Assembly (NCBI GenBank): GCA_022425485.1
Contig: JAKMFL010000072.1
Coordinates: forward strand, 1-64,000
Length of the DNA: 64,000 bases
Direction: 5' to 3'
Origin: Alphaproteobacteria bacterium
GTDB taxonomy: Bacteria > Pseudomonadota > Alphaproteobacteria > Puniceispirillales > Puniceispirillaceae
The position numbers were made by a program, and so were the translations under genes. Of the stretch, positions 53,312 through 63,133 are shown in pieces; positions within the stretch are counted from its first letter, which is position 1, and each line of letters starts with the position of its first letter. The notes beneath the pieces are model-generated. The model was not told the origin of the DNA and did not search any database. It saw only the letters and a program-made list of their open reading frames with translations.

Positions 53312-53474
53312 AGGGATACCACCTTAAAATATGTGTTATAGCCGAAAAAGCGTGATAATTGACCACGTTTCCCCCGCAATCCTTGTAACTATAGCGAAAG
53401 GCGGATACGTAATCAATTTGTCAGCTGAAGATTTTCAGCCCTATGGAATAAAATGTGAAATAAAACACTGTACA

Positions 53475-53488
53475 TTTGCATATGCAAA
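53475..53488. promoter_or_regulatory. 14-bp perfect palindrome upstream of pdxY
   Basis: TTTGCATATGCAAA (53475-53488) ends 15 bases before the pyridoxal kinase ATG in the sdhC/pdxY divergent region. It could be an operator. An earlier GAAAATC/GATTTTC pair is also AT-rich (around 53425). Confidence 0.4.
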
Positions 53489-53503
53489 GGTGTAACAGGC
53501 GGT

Positions 53504-54379
53504 ATGACAGGAAAAAACGCACAAATTGCGGCTCTAAAATCCTTTCAGCCCGATATTCTAGCGATACAATCTGCTGTGATGATAGGGGCGGTAGGCAATG
53601 ATGCAGCTATGCCAGTTTATACCCATTTCAGGCACAAAGCTGCCCGCCTAGATACGGTCAGGCTAGCAGCGCATCCGGGTTTTGGCCGCGGTTTTACAGA
53701 TATTACAGAGGCAAAAGTGCTCGCCGCGCTGTTAACGGATTTTGCTAACTTGCAAAAAGATGCCATGCCAAAGGCCTTACAAACGGGATATTTTGGCGCA
53801 GCAGATCAAATCTTTCCAGTGGCTGATTTTATCGCATCCAGCCAGAAAAAAGATGATATTTTTTATCTACTAGACCCGGTTCTAGGGGATGCGGGCAAGC
53901 TATATGTAGACCAGAATATCGCAGATGCGATGCAGCAAAAATTGCTGCCGCTTGCCGATATGATCACGCCGAACGCCTTTGAACTTGGCCTGCTGGTGCA
54001 CCAGCCTATTCATAGCCTTGCAGATGCTGAAGAAGCGGGCCAAAAAATTCTTGGCCAGCTCCGCCGCCTGCGGGCTGTTTTTGCAACAGGCATAGATGCC
54101 AGTCTCCCTGCTGGTGAGGGCAGAATTGCAGATATATTAATTACCCGTGATGCGTCTGTCCCATTTGTGCATAAAAGCAAAGCACATGGCATATCTGGAA
54201 GCGGTGATGTATTAAGCGCAATGATTCTGGCTAGCTACCTTAACAGCGGCGATCTGACGAAAGCCTGTCAATCAGCTAGCAATATTGTCAATCAGATGAT
54301 TAGAAAAACCGCTACACCACTCGGTCTTGATGTAGCGGACTTGCTATGGCGGCTAATACCTAATCAGGAGCCAGAATAA
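53504..54379 (+). CDS. pdxY: Pyridoxal kinase-like protein (PdxY/PfkB-ribokinase superfamily)
   Basis: Phosphorylates pyridoxal in the vitamin B6 salvage path. The 291-residue protein lacks any signal and has AIQSAVMIGAVGNDAAMPV near the N-terminus, FYLLDPVLGDAGKLYV (DPVLGD), ITPNAFELGLL and the catalytic GISGSGDVLSAMILA with Asp235. The closely related ThiD or PdxK roles cannot be excluded. It converges with asd and is divergent from sdhC. Confidence 0.88.
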   Translation: MTGKNAQIAALKSFQPDILAIQSAVMIGAVGNDAAMPVYTHFRHKAARLDTVRLAAHPGFGRGFTDITEAKVLAALLTDFANLQKDAMPKALQTGYFGAADQIFPVADFIASSQKKDDIFYLLDPVLGDAGKLYVDQNIADAMQQKLLPLADMITPNAFELGLLVHQPIHSLADAEEAGQKILGQLRRLRAVFATGIDASLPAGEGRIADILITRDASVPFVHKSKAHGISGSGDVLSAMILASYLNSGDLTKACQSASNIVNQMIRKTATPLGLDVADLLWRLIPNQEPE

Positions 54380-54420
54380 GGGGCTATCTGGCTTCTATCT
54401 TTACAGATTTAGGTTTAGGG

Positions 54421-55455
54421 CTAGCGTCCGCTTAGCCCACGCGCGGCTACCAATTCAGCGATTTGAACTGAATTTAAAGCTGCGCCTTTGCGCAAATTAT
54501 CAGATACGCACCAGAAAACCAGTCCATTATCTACAGATGGGTCACGTCGAATCCGGCTTATATATACCGCATCTTCCCCAGCGCATTCAATCGGCGTCAC
54601 ATACCCTTCATCTGCCCGGTGGTCGATCACGACCACCCCATCTGCCTCACGTAAGAGCTGACGCGCTTCTGCTTCACTAATCGGCTTTTCGGTTTCGATA
54701 AAAACCGCCTCACTATGACCGATAAAGACAGGGATACGTACACAAGTTGCAACAAGCTCTATAGCGGGATCCAAAATCTTTTTGGTTTCCGCTGTCATCT
54801 TCCATTCTTCTTTGGTCGCGCCATCATCCATGAATACATCAATATGCGGGATAGCATTAAAGGCAATTTGCTTGGTGAATTTTTCTGGACGCACCTCATC
54901 ATTCACAAAGATGCCTTTGGTCTGATTAAAGAGCTCATCCATTGCTGGACGCCCAGCCCCCGACACCGCCTGATAGGTCGATACCACTACGCGCTTAACC
55001 TTAAAATTATCGTGTAGCGGCTTTAAGGCAACAACCAGCTGGGCTGTTGAGCAATTTGGGTTAGCAATAATATTACGCCCGCCTTTAGACACCAGAAAGC
55101 CATCTACAGCATCTGCATTTACCTCAGGCACGATAAGCGGCACATCTTCATCCATGCGGAAAGCAGAAGAATTATCGATAACAATACATCCTGCATCGCC
55201 AGCTTTAGGGCCGAATTTTTTAGAAATATCCCCGCCAGCGGAAAACAAGGCGATATCGACTTGCGTGAAATCAAAGCTGTCTAGCGATTGAATTTTAAGC
55301 GTTACATCCTCACCATAAGAGATTTCTTTACCTGAGGAGTTTGATGAAGCAAGCGCATAAACCTTATCCGCAGGGAATTTCCGCTCTGCAAGCGTTTGCA
55401 GCATTTCACGCCCGACCGCACCTGTCGCGCCAACTACAGCAACACGATATCCCAT
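54421..55455 (-). CDS. asd: Aspartate-semialdehyde dehydrogenase
   Basis: Reduces aspartyl phosphate for lysine, threonine, methionine and diaminopimelate. 344 residues from ATG 55455, which AAGGAA precedes. VVGATGAVGREML, NPNCSTAQLV with the catalytic Cys135, and the His in the GHSEAV segment. It is the last gene of the leuCDB-asd set. Confidence 0.97.
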   Translation of the reverse strand: MGYRVAVVGATGAVGREMLQTLAERKFPADKVYALASSNSSGKEISYGEDVTLKIQSLDSFDFTQVDIALFSAGGDISKKFGPKAGDAGCIVIDNSSAFRMDEDVPLIVPEVNADAVDGFLVSKGGRNIIANPNCSTAQLVVALKPLHDNFKVKRVVVSTYQAVSGAGRPAMDELFNQTKGIFVNDEVRPEKFTKQIAFNAIPHIDVFMDDGATKEEWKMTAETKKILDPAIELVATCVRIPVFIGHSEAVFIETEKPISEAEARQLLREADGVVVIDHRADEGYVTPIECAGEDAVYISRIRRDPSVDNGLVFWCVSDNLRKGAALNSVQIAELVAARGLSGR

Positions 55456-55518
55456 TTTCAAGTTTCCTTATTCTAGCTCAAGCTTGCTTATTAAAATTGC
55501 TTACCGGGGTAAAATCAC

Positions 55519-56634
55519 TTACCGGGCGCGTCTGTTCATGGCATCAATGACAGCTTCTGTCATGCCGTCTGTGCCGACCTGCTCACAGCCCGGGGCCATA
55601 ATATCGCCTGTCCGTTTGCCAGAAGCAAGCGTATCCGCAACGGCTGCTTCAACCAGATCTGCTTCCTCACCCTGCCCAAATGAATAGCGTAGCATCATTG
55701 CAAAACTCAAAAATTGTGCCAATGGATTTGCTAGATTCTGGCCTGCGATATCTGGGGCAGAGCCATGTACAGGCTCATACATCGCCTTTGGCAGACCGGT
55801 ATCCGGGTCTGGCGCCCCAAGCGAGGCTGAAGGCAGCATCCCAAGCGATCCAGTTAGCATCGCCGCACAATCAGAAAGCAGATCACCAAATAGATTATCT
55901 GTTACAATTACATCAAACTGGCGCGGATTACGCACCAGTTGCATCGCGCAATTATCTGCATACATATGCGAGAGCGTTACATCGCCGCCTTCTGCTTTAT
56001 GCAAGCCAGCCATGACCTCACGCCAAAGCACACCAGACATCATCACATTCGATTTTTCAACCGACGTAACGCGGCCATCACGCTTGCGCGCTAATTCAAA
56101 AGCAACACGGCCAATGCGTTCGATTTCAGATGTTGAATAGGCATTCGTATCATACCCCTTTTTCTGACCATCTGGCAGCGCGTCAATACCGCGTGGCTCG
56201 GCAAAATATGAGCCGCCACATAATTCACGCAAAATCATGATGTTCAAGCCAGAAACAATTTCTGGCTTTAAGGTAGACGCCTCTGCTAGCGCATCAAACA
56301 CAATGGCTGGACGCAAATTAGCAAATAAATCCATCTCTTTACGCAAAGCCAACAAGCCACGCTCAGGCTTTAGGCTAAAATCCAGATCATCATATTGTGG
56401 CCCGCCAACAGCGCCAAAAAGCACCGCATCAGCCGCTATTGCGTCAGCCAGTGTTTCATCGCGCAAAGGCACACCATAAGCATCATAAGCAGCCCCGCCA
56501 ACATGGTCTTGGGCAACATCAAAAGACAGAGATTTATGTTTCGCTAGCCATTCCATGACCGTCATATTGGCAGCCATCACTTCAACACCAATACCATCGC
56601 CGGGTAGCACCATTACTTTACGGTTGGAGGCCAT
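55519..56634 (-). CDS. leuB: 3-isopropylmalate dehydrogenase
   Basis: Oxidative decarboxylation in leucine synthesis. 371 residues of the normal isocitrate/isopropylmalate dehydrogenase fold: [52 protein letters not shown], and [14 protein letters not shown]. Lies after leuD by 119 bases. Confidence 0.98.
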   Translation of the reverse strand: MASNRKVMVLPGDGIGVEVMAANMTVMEWLAKHKSLSFDVAQDHVGGAAYDAYGVPLRDETLADAIAADAVLFGAVGGPQYDDLDFSLKPERGLLALRKEMDLFANLRPAIVFDALAEASTLKPEIVSGLNIMILRELCGGSYFAEPRGIDALPDGQKKGYDTNAYSTSEIERIGRVAFELARKRDGRVTSVEKSNVMMSGVLWREVMAGLHKAEGGDVTLSHMYADNCAMQLVRNPRQFDVIVTDNLFGDLLSDCAAMLTGSLGMLPSASLGAPDPDTGLPKAMYEPVHGSAPDIAGQNLANPLAQFLSFAMMLRYSFGQGEEADLVEAAVADTLASGKRTGDIMAPGCEQVGTDGMTEAVIDAMNRRAR

Positions 56635-56702
56635 TTTCCTGTCTCCTTAAAATGTTATCTATCACGTTATTATTATTTTCGCCCTGATAATGGGGCTACA
56701 CT

Positions 56703-56730
56703 CTATTGCTCAATAGCCTATTGCTGAATA
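56703..56730. repeat. 15-bp-period tandem duplication between leuD and leuB
   Basis: CTATTGCTCAATA (56703-56715) recurs as CTATTGCTGAATA (56718-56730), with one mismatch. Confidence 0.85.
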
Positions 56731-56753
56731 ACCAATCGAGAAGAGAACTCAGA

Positions 56754-57359
56754 TTAAAGCCAAGGACGGTCCGCATCACGGCCCGCTTCGAAACTGTCAA
56801 TTTCCCGCCCTTTTTCAAGGGTAAGCCCAATATCATCTAACCCATCTAGCAAACATTGTTTGCGGAACGGCTCCACATCAAAATTAATAGTTGCGCCGTT
56901 TGGGCGTGAAATAGTTTGAGTGACCAAATCGACGCTCAATTCAGGGTTTTCAGCATCTGCAGCATCCGCCATAAGGGCATCACGCTGCTCAGCGGTTACC
57001 TTGATGGGCAGGATCCCATTCTTAAAGCAGTTATTGAAAAAGATATCCGCAAAGCTGGTAGAAATCACACAACGAACACCATAATCCAGCAACGCCCAAG
57101 GCGCATGCTCACGACTAGACCCGCAACCAAAATTATCGCCAGCGACAATGATTTTGGCCTCTTTATATGCTGGCTTATTTAGCACAAATTCTGGCCGGTC
57201 ATTGCCGTCATCATCAAAACGCATTTCGTGAAACAAATTAGCACCAAGACCTGAACGCTTGATGGTTTTCAAAAATTGCTTTGGAATGATCATATCGGTA
57301 TCGATATTTAAAATATCCATTGGCGCGGCAATGCCAGATAACTTATCAAACTTTTGCAT
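56754..57359 (-). CDS. leuD: 3-isopropylmalate dehydratase small subunit
   Basis: Partner of LeuC in isomerising 2- to 3-isopropylmalate. 201 residues with [40 protein letters not shown] and [25 protein letters not shown]. Length is normal. It follows leuC by 31 bases. Confidence 0.97.
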   Translation of the reverse strand: MQKFDKLSGIAAPMDILNIDTDMIIPKQFLKTIKRSGLGANLFHEMRFDDDGNDRPEFVLNKPAYKEAKIIVAGDNFGCGSSREHAPWALLDYGVRCVISTSFADIFFNNCFKNGILPIKVTAEQRDALMADAADAENPELSVDLVTQTISRPNGATINFDVEPFRKQCLLDGLDDIGLTLEKGREIDSFEAGRDADRPWL

Positions 57360-57390
57360 TATATTGCTCTCCCGTTAACTGGTTTGGGTT

Positions 57391-58794
57391 CTACAGCGAA
57401 CGCACATCACTCAGACGACCACTTATCGCCGCCGCCACGGCCATTTGCGGGCTTACCAGATGGGTGCGTCCACCGCGCCCCTGCCGACCTTCAAAATTCC
57501 GGTTAGAGGTAGAAGCACAACGCTCACCAGGTGACAATTTATCTGCGTTCATTGCCAAGCACATGGAACAGCCCGGCTCACGCCATTCAAAACCAGATGC
57601 AATAAAGACTTTGTCCAAGCCTTCTTCCTCAGCTTGCTGTTTTACCAGACCTGAGCCAGGGACGACCATTGCCCGAACCCCGTCTTTGACCTGCTGACCA
57701 TCAGCGATAGAGGCCGCAGCACGCAAATCTTCGATGCGGCTATTGGTACAGGAACCAATAAAGACGGTATCAATTTTTATATCGGTTAGCTGCATACCTG
57801 CTTCTAGCCCCATATATTCAATGGCGCGTTCTACTTTTGCACGCTTAGCGGCATCGCCAACCTTTTTTGGATCTGGCACAGACGCGGTAATTGGTAGCGC
57901 GTCTTCTGGGCTTGTCCCCCAAGTTACGGTTGGCACGATATCAGCAGCTTTCAGCGTAATTTCGGTATCATAATTTGCACCAGCATCAGATGGCAGCGTT
58001 TCCCACCATGCAACGGCCTTGTCCCATACCTCGCCAGATGGCGCCATTGGGCGGCCTTTCAAATACGCAAAAGTCTTTTCGTCGGGCGCTATCATGCCTG
58101 CGCGGGCGCCAGCCTCAATCGCCATATTACAAACGGTCATGCGGCCTTCCATCGATAAGTTGGTAATCGCTTCCCCTGCAAATTCGATTACATGGCCCGT
58201 ACCACCTGCTGTACCGATTTTACCGATAATCGCTAAAATAATGTCTTTTGCAGTTACATGCTCTGGCGCTTCGCCTTCAACGGTAATGCGCATATTTTTG
58301 GCTGGTTTTTGGATCAATGTCTGGCTGGCCAACACATGCTCCACCTCAGAGGTGCCAATCCCAAAGGCAAGCGCGCCAAAAGCGCCATGCGTTGCGGTAT
58401 GCGAATCGCCGCATACAATGGTCATGCCGGGCTGGGTAAAGCCTTGTTCAGGGCCAATGACATGCACAATCCCTTGGCGAATATCATCCATGCCAAAATA
58501 GGGAACACCAAATTCAGCCGCATTAGACTCTAATGCTTCTACTTGAATACGGCTTTCTGCATCTTCTATCCCAACACTGCGGTCGGTAGTAGGCACATTA
58601 TGATCAGCAACAGCGAGTGTGCGCTCCGGGCTACGAACCTTTCGTCCAGCGTCACGCAGACCTTCAAACGCTTGTGGGCTGGTGACTTCATGCACCAAAT
58701 GCCTGTCGATATAGATAAGGCATGTTCCATCATCTTGCTGGTGAACAAGATGCGCATCCCAGATTTTATCAAATAATGTCTTTGGTCCTGACAT
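57391..58794 (-). CDS. leuC: 3-isopropylmalate dehydratase large subunit
   Basis: Aconitase-family Fe-S enzyme, 467 residues. [65 protein letters not shown] (Cys about 350) and GCSMCLAMN (Cys about 410 and 413) mark the three [4Fe-4S] ligands. The ATG follows a GGGGAGG. It starts the leuCDB-asd set after rplS. Confidence 0.98.
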   Translation of the reverse strand: MSGPKTLFDKIWDAHLVHQQDDGTCLIYIDRHLVHEVTSPQAFEGLRDAGRKVRSPERTLAVADHNVPTTDRSVGIEDAESRIQVEALESNAAEFGVPYFGMDDIRQGIVHVIGPEQGFTQPGMTIVCGDSHTATHGAFGALAFGIGTSEVEHVLASQTLIQKPAKNMRITVEGEAPEHVTAKDIILAIIGKIGTAGGTGHVIEFAGEAITNLSMEGRMTVCNMAIEAGARAGMIAPDEKTFAYLKGRPMAPSGEVWDKAVAWWETLPSDAGANYDTEITLKAADIVPTVTWGTSPEDALPITASVPDPKKVGDAAKRAKVERAIEYMGLEAGMQLTDIKIDTVFIGSCTNSRIEDLRAAASIADGQQVKDGVRAMVVPGSGLVKQQAEEEGLDKVFIASGFEWREPGCSMCLAMNADKLSPGERCASTSNRNFEGRQGRGGRTHLVSPQMAVAAAISGRLSDVRSL

Positions 58795-58828
58795 TTCAGA
58801 CCTCCCCTAAAATGACATGATTGCCAAA

Positions 58829-58855
58829 ATTATACAAAATTATGATAGATCTATC
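58829..58855 (-). promoter_or_regulatory. Candidate leuC promoter with operator-like palindrome
   Basis: On the minus strand TATAAT (58834-58829) lies 34 bases before the leuC ATG. The perfect 12-bp palindrome GATAGATCTATC (58844-58855) lies where the -35 would be; no consensus -35 is present. This fits a repressor- or activator-controlled promoter. Confidence 0.4.
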
Positions 58856-58900
58856 CTGTCTGTTAGGTAAACAAAACAGATGAAAAAAATTTATGCGGGG

Positions 58901-59275
58901 CTACTTCGCTGCTGTGCGGGTATTTTTTTCAGCGATACGCGCAGCTTTACCTGTACGGCCGCGCAAGTAATAGAGCTTGGCGCGGCGTACCGCCCCACGG
59001 CGCATTACTTCGATAGACTGAATTTTTGGTGAATGTAGCGGAAATACCCGTTCAACACCCTCGCCATAAGAAATCTTGCGCACTGTAAAAGACGAGTTAA
59101 CCCCGCGGTTAGAACGCGCAATACACACGCCTTCGAATGCCTGAACACGCTCGCGTGAGCCTTCGACAACCTTCACACTAATTTTCACGGTGTCGCCTGG
59201 ACCGAATTCTGGAAGGGAGCGCTGTTCTATAACAGCTTCCATTTGCGACTTTTCAATTTTATCCAGGATGTTCAT
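58901..59275 (-). CDS. rplS: 50S ribosomal protein L19
   Basis: Located at the 30S-50S interface. 124 residues, [64 protein letters not shown] is a complete L19 core, with a short Lys/Ala tail. Rho-independent features after it are weak: a run of eight T in the transcript but no clear stem. Confidence 0.98.
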   Translation of the reverse strand: MNILDKIEKSQMEAVIEQRSLPEFGPGDTVKISVKVVEGSRERVQAFEGVCIARSNRGVNSSFTVRKISYGEGVERVFPLHSPKIQSIEVMRRGAVRRAKLYYLRGRTGKAARIAEKNTRTAAK

Positions 59276-59327
59276 TTTGCATCTCCATAAATCTGAGCGC
59301 CACTAAAACAGTAAAATGGCGCAAATG

Positions 59328-60089
59328 TCAATCTTTATCCTCTTTTTTGAGGTGTTTTTTAGCCATATAGGCTGCTATCAGATCAGACCGCCTGTCTGTG
59401 GTGATCTCTATGGCATTTTCATGGCGCCATTTGGCAATATTCTGGTGATGGCCAGAGAGCAAAACTTCTGGCGGCTCTAACCCCTGCCAGTCTCGTGGTT
59501 GGGTATAATGATGATGCTCTAAAAGGCCGCTTTCAAAGCTATCTTCAAGGTGGCTTTCTTGTTTGCCCATTACCCCTGGCAACAACCTGACCACCGTATC
59601 CAAAATCACCATAGCCGCCTGCTCACCGCCAGAAAGTACGTAATCGCCAATGCTTACTTCGGTTAGCTGATAATGCTCTATTACCCGCTGGTCTAGCCCT
59701 TCATAGCGCCCACAAACAATCATCACCCCTTCTTGCTGGCTAAGTTCGCGCACCATCTTCTGATCAAGTAATTTACCTCTAGGGCTTGGATAAAGCCGCG
59801 TCAAATTACGCTTCGGTGGCTGCTGTGCGATAACATGTTCAATCGCGCGACCCATCACATCTGGGCGCATCACCATGCCATGCCCCCCGCCAAAAGGTGG
59901 GGCATCAACATTTGCATGCTTGTCGGTAGCAAAGCTGCGTATATTATGGCAATCCAGCGACCAGATACCCTTTTTCAAACCCCGCCCAGCTAGCGAATGA
60001 CCAAGCGGGCCTGGAAACATCTCTGGAAATAAGGTCAGCAAATGCGCAGCCCATAACGCCTTTTCAGATGCACTATCAGCAGCGCTCAT
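59328..60089 (-). CDS. trmD: tRNA (guanine-N1)-methyltransferase TrmD
   Basis: Methylates G37 of tRNAs with G36, preventing +1 frameshifting. The trefoil-knot motifs are PPFGGGHGMVMRP, YPSPRGKLLDQ, VCGRYEGLDQRVIEHY and SIGDYVLSGGEQAAMVILD, plus YTQPRDWQG. 253 residues. Overlaps rimM by 4 bases (ATGA). Confidence 0.97.
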   Translation of the reverse strand: MSAADSASEKALWAAHLLTLFPEMFPGPLGHSLAGRGLKKGIWSLDCHNIRSFATDKHANVDAPPFGGGHGMVMRPDVMGRAIEHVIAQQPPKRNLTRLYPSPRGKLLDQKMVRELSQQEGVMIVCGRYEGLDQRVIEHYQLTEVSIGDYVLSGGEQAAMVILDTVVRLLPGVMGKQESHLEDSFESGLLEHHHYTQPRDWQGLEPPEVLLSGHHQNIAKWRHENAIEITTDRRSDLIAAYMAKKHLKKEDKD

Positions 60090-60631
60090 TTATGCGTCTC
60101 CCCTTCATGGTCTTTTTCTGGTTCCTGCGCATCCTGTACATCAAGAATGATTTGCCGCGCCTTTATATCCACCTGTTTTAAAAAGGGTGGGTAATAGGGC
60201 AACATTTCTGTTTTATTATGTTCGGGGAGTTGAATTTCTACAATTTCACCCGCGCCAAAATCATGTAAACCAATAACCTCGCCAAGCAGGGTTCCGTCTG
60301 AGCTGCATACCTGCATTCCCAGCAGATCTGCCTGATAAATCTCGCCCTCATCACATTCTGGCAATTTATCCCGTTCCAGATAGAGCGCGCTTCCCTTCAA
60401 AGCTTCTGCTGCGTTTCGGTCAGAAACAGAAGCGGCTGAGCAAATGGCAAGCCCCTTATTAAAACCTTTAATCTGAAGGGTTAATGCTGTGCCATTTTCA
60501 AGGCTAAGCGAACCATAGGCTGTTAGATCTTGTGCGCGTTCACAAAAGATTTTTACCTTCATTTGGCCGCGAACACCATGTGGGGCCGTTATGATGCCCA
60601 TGATGACCATTTTTTGTGTATCTGGTTGCAT
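60086..60631 (-). CDS. rimM: Ribosome maturation factor RimM
   Basis: Assists 30S maturation by binding S19. 181 residues: VIMGIITAPHGVRGQMKVKIF N-terminal domain and PRC-barrel C-terminal DLLGMQVCSSDGTLLGEVIGLHDFGAGEIVEIQLP. C-terminal PEKDHEGETHK is charged. Lies between rpsP and trmD in the conserved order. Confidence 0.95.
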   Translation of the reverse strand: MQPDTQKMVIMGIITAPHGVRGQMKVKIFCERAQDLTAYGSLSLENGTALTLQIKGFNKGLAICSAASVSDRNAAEALKGSALYLERDKLPECDEGEIYQADLLGMQVCSSDGTLLGEVIGLHDFGAGEIVEIQLPEHNKTEMLPYYPPFLKQVDIKARQIILDVQDAQEPEKDHEGETHK

Positions 60632-60700
60632 CAGACAAGCTCACCACAGGAAAGTAAGGCAGAGAGTAAAAGAGCCCTCTGCCTTGCAAATGTTTTTATA

Positions 60701-61237
60701 TTAAGCGTCGGCAGGCTTTTCTTCTTCTGCCGCAACTTCTTCTGCCGGAGCTTCTTCGGCCGGAGTTTCTTCAGCAGTTGCTTCTTCTGCCGGAGCTTCT
60801 GCTTCAGCAGTTGCTTCTTCTGCCGGAGCTTCTTCTGCTGGAGCTTCTTCTGCTGGGGCTTCAGCGGCGGCGGCTTCAGCGGCTTCAGCAGCGGCAGCTT
60901 CGGCAGCCGCAGCTTCTTCTGCTTCACGCTCAGCACGCTTCTTACCTGGCGCAGATTTCTTTGGCTGATCCCGCATTTCAACAGGGGCTGTCAGCGATAA
61001 AGTAGAAAGCAGTTTTTGAACGCGTTCAGTTGGCTTCGCGCCCAACCCTATCCAATGCTTTACCCGCTCGCCATCAATAACCAGACGCTGGTCATTATCT
61101 TTTGCTACCATCGGGTTATAATGGCCAATACGTTCAACATAACGCCCATCGCGCGGTGCGGCAGCTTCTGCAACAACGATACGATAGAATGGACGCTTTT
61201 TTGAACCGCCTCTTGATAGTCTGATTTTCAGTGCCAT
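60701..61237 (-). CDS. rpsP: 30S ribosomal protein S16 with long Glu/Ala-rich tail
   Basis: Core (residues 1-90: [43 protein letters not shown]) is standard S16; residues about 105-178 are a low-complexity tail of [12 protein letters not shown] units, making the protein 178 instead of about 80-110. The tail is strongly acidic, opposite in charge to the L21 tail of the same window. Encoded by a degenerate tandem repeat. Confidence 0.96.
   Translation of the reverse strand: MALKIRLSRGGSKKRPFYRIVVAEAAAPRDGRYVERIGHYNPMVAKDNDQRLVIDGERVKHWIGLGAKPTERVQKLLSTLSLTAPVEMRDQPKKSAPGKKRAEREAEEAAAAEAAAAEAAEAAAAEAPAEEAPAEEAPAEEATAEAEAPAEEATAEETPAEEAPAEEVAAEEEKPADA
60710..60930. repeat. Degenerate tandem repeat encoding the S16 acidic tail
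   Basis: About 220 bases consisting of units such as TTCTTCTGCCGGAGC and TTCTTCTGCTGGAGC with in-frame variations. It encodes the Glu/Ala tail and also opens long but meaningless frames on the other strand. Confidence 0.85.
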
Positions 61238-61288
61238 AAAACTCTTCCTTCCGATTTCATCTGGCTAAAGTAAGTAAAATATTTTGGT

Positions 61289-62794
61289 TTATTTCTTGCG
61301 TGGGGGGCCCCCTAGACCAGGCAAGCCGCCCCCTTTACCAAACGGATTAAACCCGCCGCCGCCCGGCATACCTGATTTTTGCATCTGTTGCTGAAGCTGG
61401 CTTACCTGTTCAGCAGAGGGCATACCGCCGCCCATTGGGTTGCCGCCCATACCGCCGCCGCCGCCAAGCATCGCTTTCATCGCTGCTGCACCAGATTTTG
61501 TGCCCATTTTTTTCATCATTCTGGCCATATCCTGATATTGTTTGACCAGCTTATTAACATCCTGAACAGAGGTGCCTGAACCTGCCGCAATCCGTTTGCG
61601 CCGAGACGCATTTAACAGGCCCACCTGAACCCGCTCTTTTTTTGTCATCGACAAGATAATAGCTTCCTGACGCTTAACCATCGCATCATCCACACCAGCT
61701 GCCGCAATTTGCTTTTGCAGCTTACCAAGTCCGGGCAGCATGCCTAGCAGCCCGCCAAGACCGCCCATTTTTTGTAATTGGCGTATTTGGCTAAGAAAAT
61801 CATTCATATCGAATTTGCCAGAGGCCATACGCTCTGCCATGCGCATGGCTTCTTCTTCTTCGATAGCTTCGGCCGCTTTTTCAACCAGCGCGACCACATC
61901 ACCCATATCAAGGATGCGCCCTGCCATACGCTCTGGGTCAAAAGCTTCAAGCGCGTCAAGCTTTTCACCAACACCCACAAGCTTTACCGGACAGCCTGTG
62001 GTTTGCGCCATCGATAGGGCTGCACCCCCTCTGGCATCGCCATCAAGGCGGGTCAACACAATACCGCTGACGCCAACCGCATTATTAAATGCATCTGCGG
62101 TAGTAACTGCATCTTGGCCCGTCAGGCTATCGGCTACCAATAAGATTTCATCTGGCGTTGCGACGGCTTTGATATCGCGCAATTCAGCCATCATCGCTTC
62201 ATCTATGCTCAAACGGCCTGCTGTATCCAGTATTAAAACATCAAAGCCTTGCAGGTGGGCCGCTTGCATTGCCCGCTTCGTCAGTTGAACGGGGGTTTCG
62301 GTATCTGATTCGGGCAGGATGCCTGCCTCTGCTTGATCCGCTAGCGCACGCAGCTGCTCACGCGCAGCAGGGCGGCTAAGATCAAGGCTGGCCAACATCA
62401 CTTTTTTCTTGTGCTTTTGTTGTAAATGAAGGGCTAATTTACCAGCTGTAGTGGTTTTACCCGACCCTTGCAGACCTGCCATCAAAATTACAGCAGGCGG
62501 CGTAACATCTAACTTTAACGGGCTGGCCTCACCGCCAAGCATTTCCATAAGGCCATCATGAACAATTTTAATAACCTGCTGGTCTGGGCGCACAGATTTC
62601 AAAACAGTTGCGCCAACCGCCTTGTCCCGAATAGACGCGATAAAGCTTTTCACCACAGGTAAAGCAACATCCGCCTCTAACAACGCAAGCCGAACTTCGC
62701 GCAGGGCGTTATCTACATCGCTTTCAGAGAGCGCGCCACGCTTACCAAGCGTGGAGAAAACCGATTGCAGTTTATCTTTTAGATTATCGAACAT
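61289..62794 (-). CDS. ffh: Signal recognition particle GTPase Ffh
   Basis: Targets nascent membrane proteins with 4.5S RNA and FtsY. 501 residues: GTPase motifs GLQGSGKTTTAGKLA, DTAGRLSIDEAMM, TRLDGDARGG, and the Met-rich M domain with GTSVQDVNKLVKQ. The C-terminus is long and Gly/Met-rich (GGGGGMGG, then GMPGGGGFNPFGKGG). Heads the ffh-rpsP-rimM-trmD-rplS operon. Confidence 0.97.
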   Translation of the reverse strand: MFDNLKDKLQSVFSTLGKRGALSESDVDNALREVRLALLEADVALPVVKSFIASIRDKAVGATVLKSVRPDQQVIKIVHDGLMEMLGGEASPLKLDVTPPAVILMAGLQGSGKTTTAGKLALHLQQKHKKKVMLASLDLSRPAAREQLRALADQAEAGILPESDTETPVQLTKRAMQAAHLQGFDVLILDTAGRLSIDEAMMAELRDIKAVATPDEILLVADSLTGQDAVTTADAFNNAVGVSGIVLTRLDGDARGGAALSMAQTTGCPVKLVGVGEKLDALEAFDPERMAGRILDMGDVVALVEKAAEAIEEEEAMRMAERMASGKFDMNDFLSQIRQLQKMGGLGGLLGMLPGLGKLQKQIAAAGVDDAMVKRQEAIILSMTKKERVQVGLLNASRRKRIAAGSGTSVQDVNKLVKQYQDMARMMKKMGTKSGAAAMKAMLGGGGGMGGNPMGGGMPSAEQVSQLQQQMQKSGMPGGGGFNPFGKGGGLPGLGGPPRKK

Positions 62795-63133
62795 CTATGT
62801 TGTAACTACCTGATAGCTTATCCAAAAAATTTGTTTCCATCCCGCAATCTTTTACGCTTGCACAAAACAGGCTCATTAAATATCCAGCCATAAGGCATTA
62901 AATAGCCACATAGCAAAACAACGCCTGTGCTCGAAAACTTCAAGGACAGACGGAACCCGTTAAGGTTTGGCATTATAAAGATATGCCGGAATGGTTACGG
63001 TCTTCTAAGCAGAAACGCACCAGATGTCAAGATAAGGGTACTTTTCAGATTCCAGATGCCATGCCATAGTCAGGGTCATAGTCAGGTCATTATGAATATA
63101 GCTTGATAGCCTATATGCAATTACGGCAGGTGA
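62795..63133. other. Intergenic region between ffh and the second YdcF gene
   Basis: About 340 AT-rich bases in a divergent gap. It should hold promoters for both genes. I see no convincing pair and no coding sequence with a credible start and composition. A short tandem duplication (listed below) lies near 63,065. Confidence 0.6.
63065..63086. repeat. 12-bp-period tandem duplication upstream of ydcF-like gene 2
   Basis: CATAGTCAGG at 63065-63074 is repeated at 63077-63086, with a GT between them. Confidence 0.8.

Noticed and set aside
60530-61000. Cys/Phe-rich plus-strand frame opposite rpsP and rimM
   Set aside because: It is the antisense of the S16 tail repeat (FFCRSFF-type text) with no credible start and no family match.
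61740-62288. 182-residue plus-strand frame opposite ffh
   Set aside because: Serine/alanine-rich antisense of the Ffh GTPase domain; the minus-strand gene is unmistakable.
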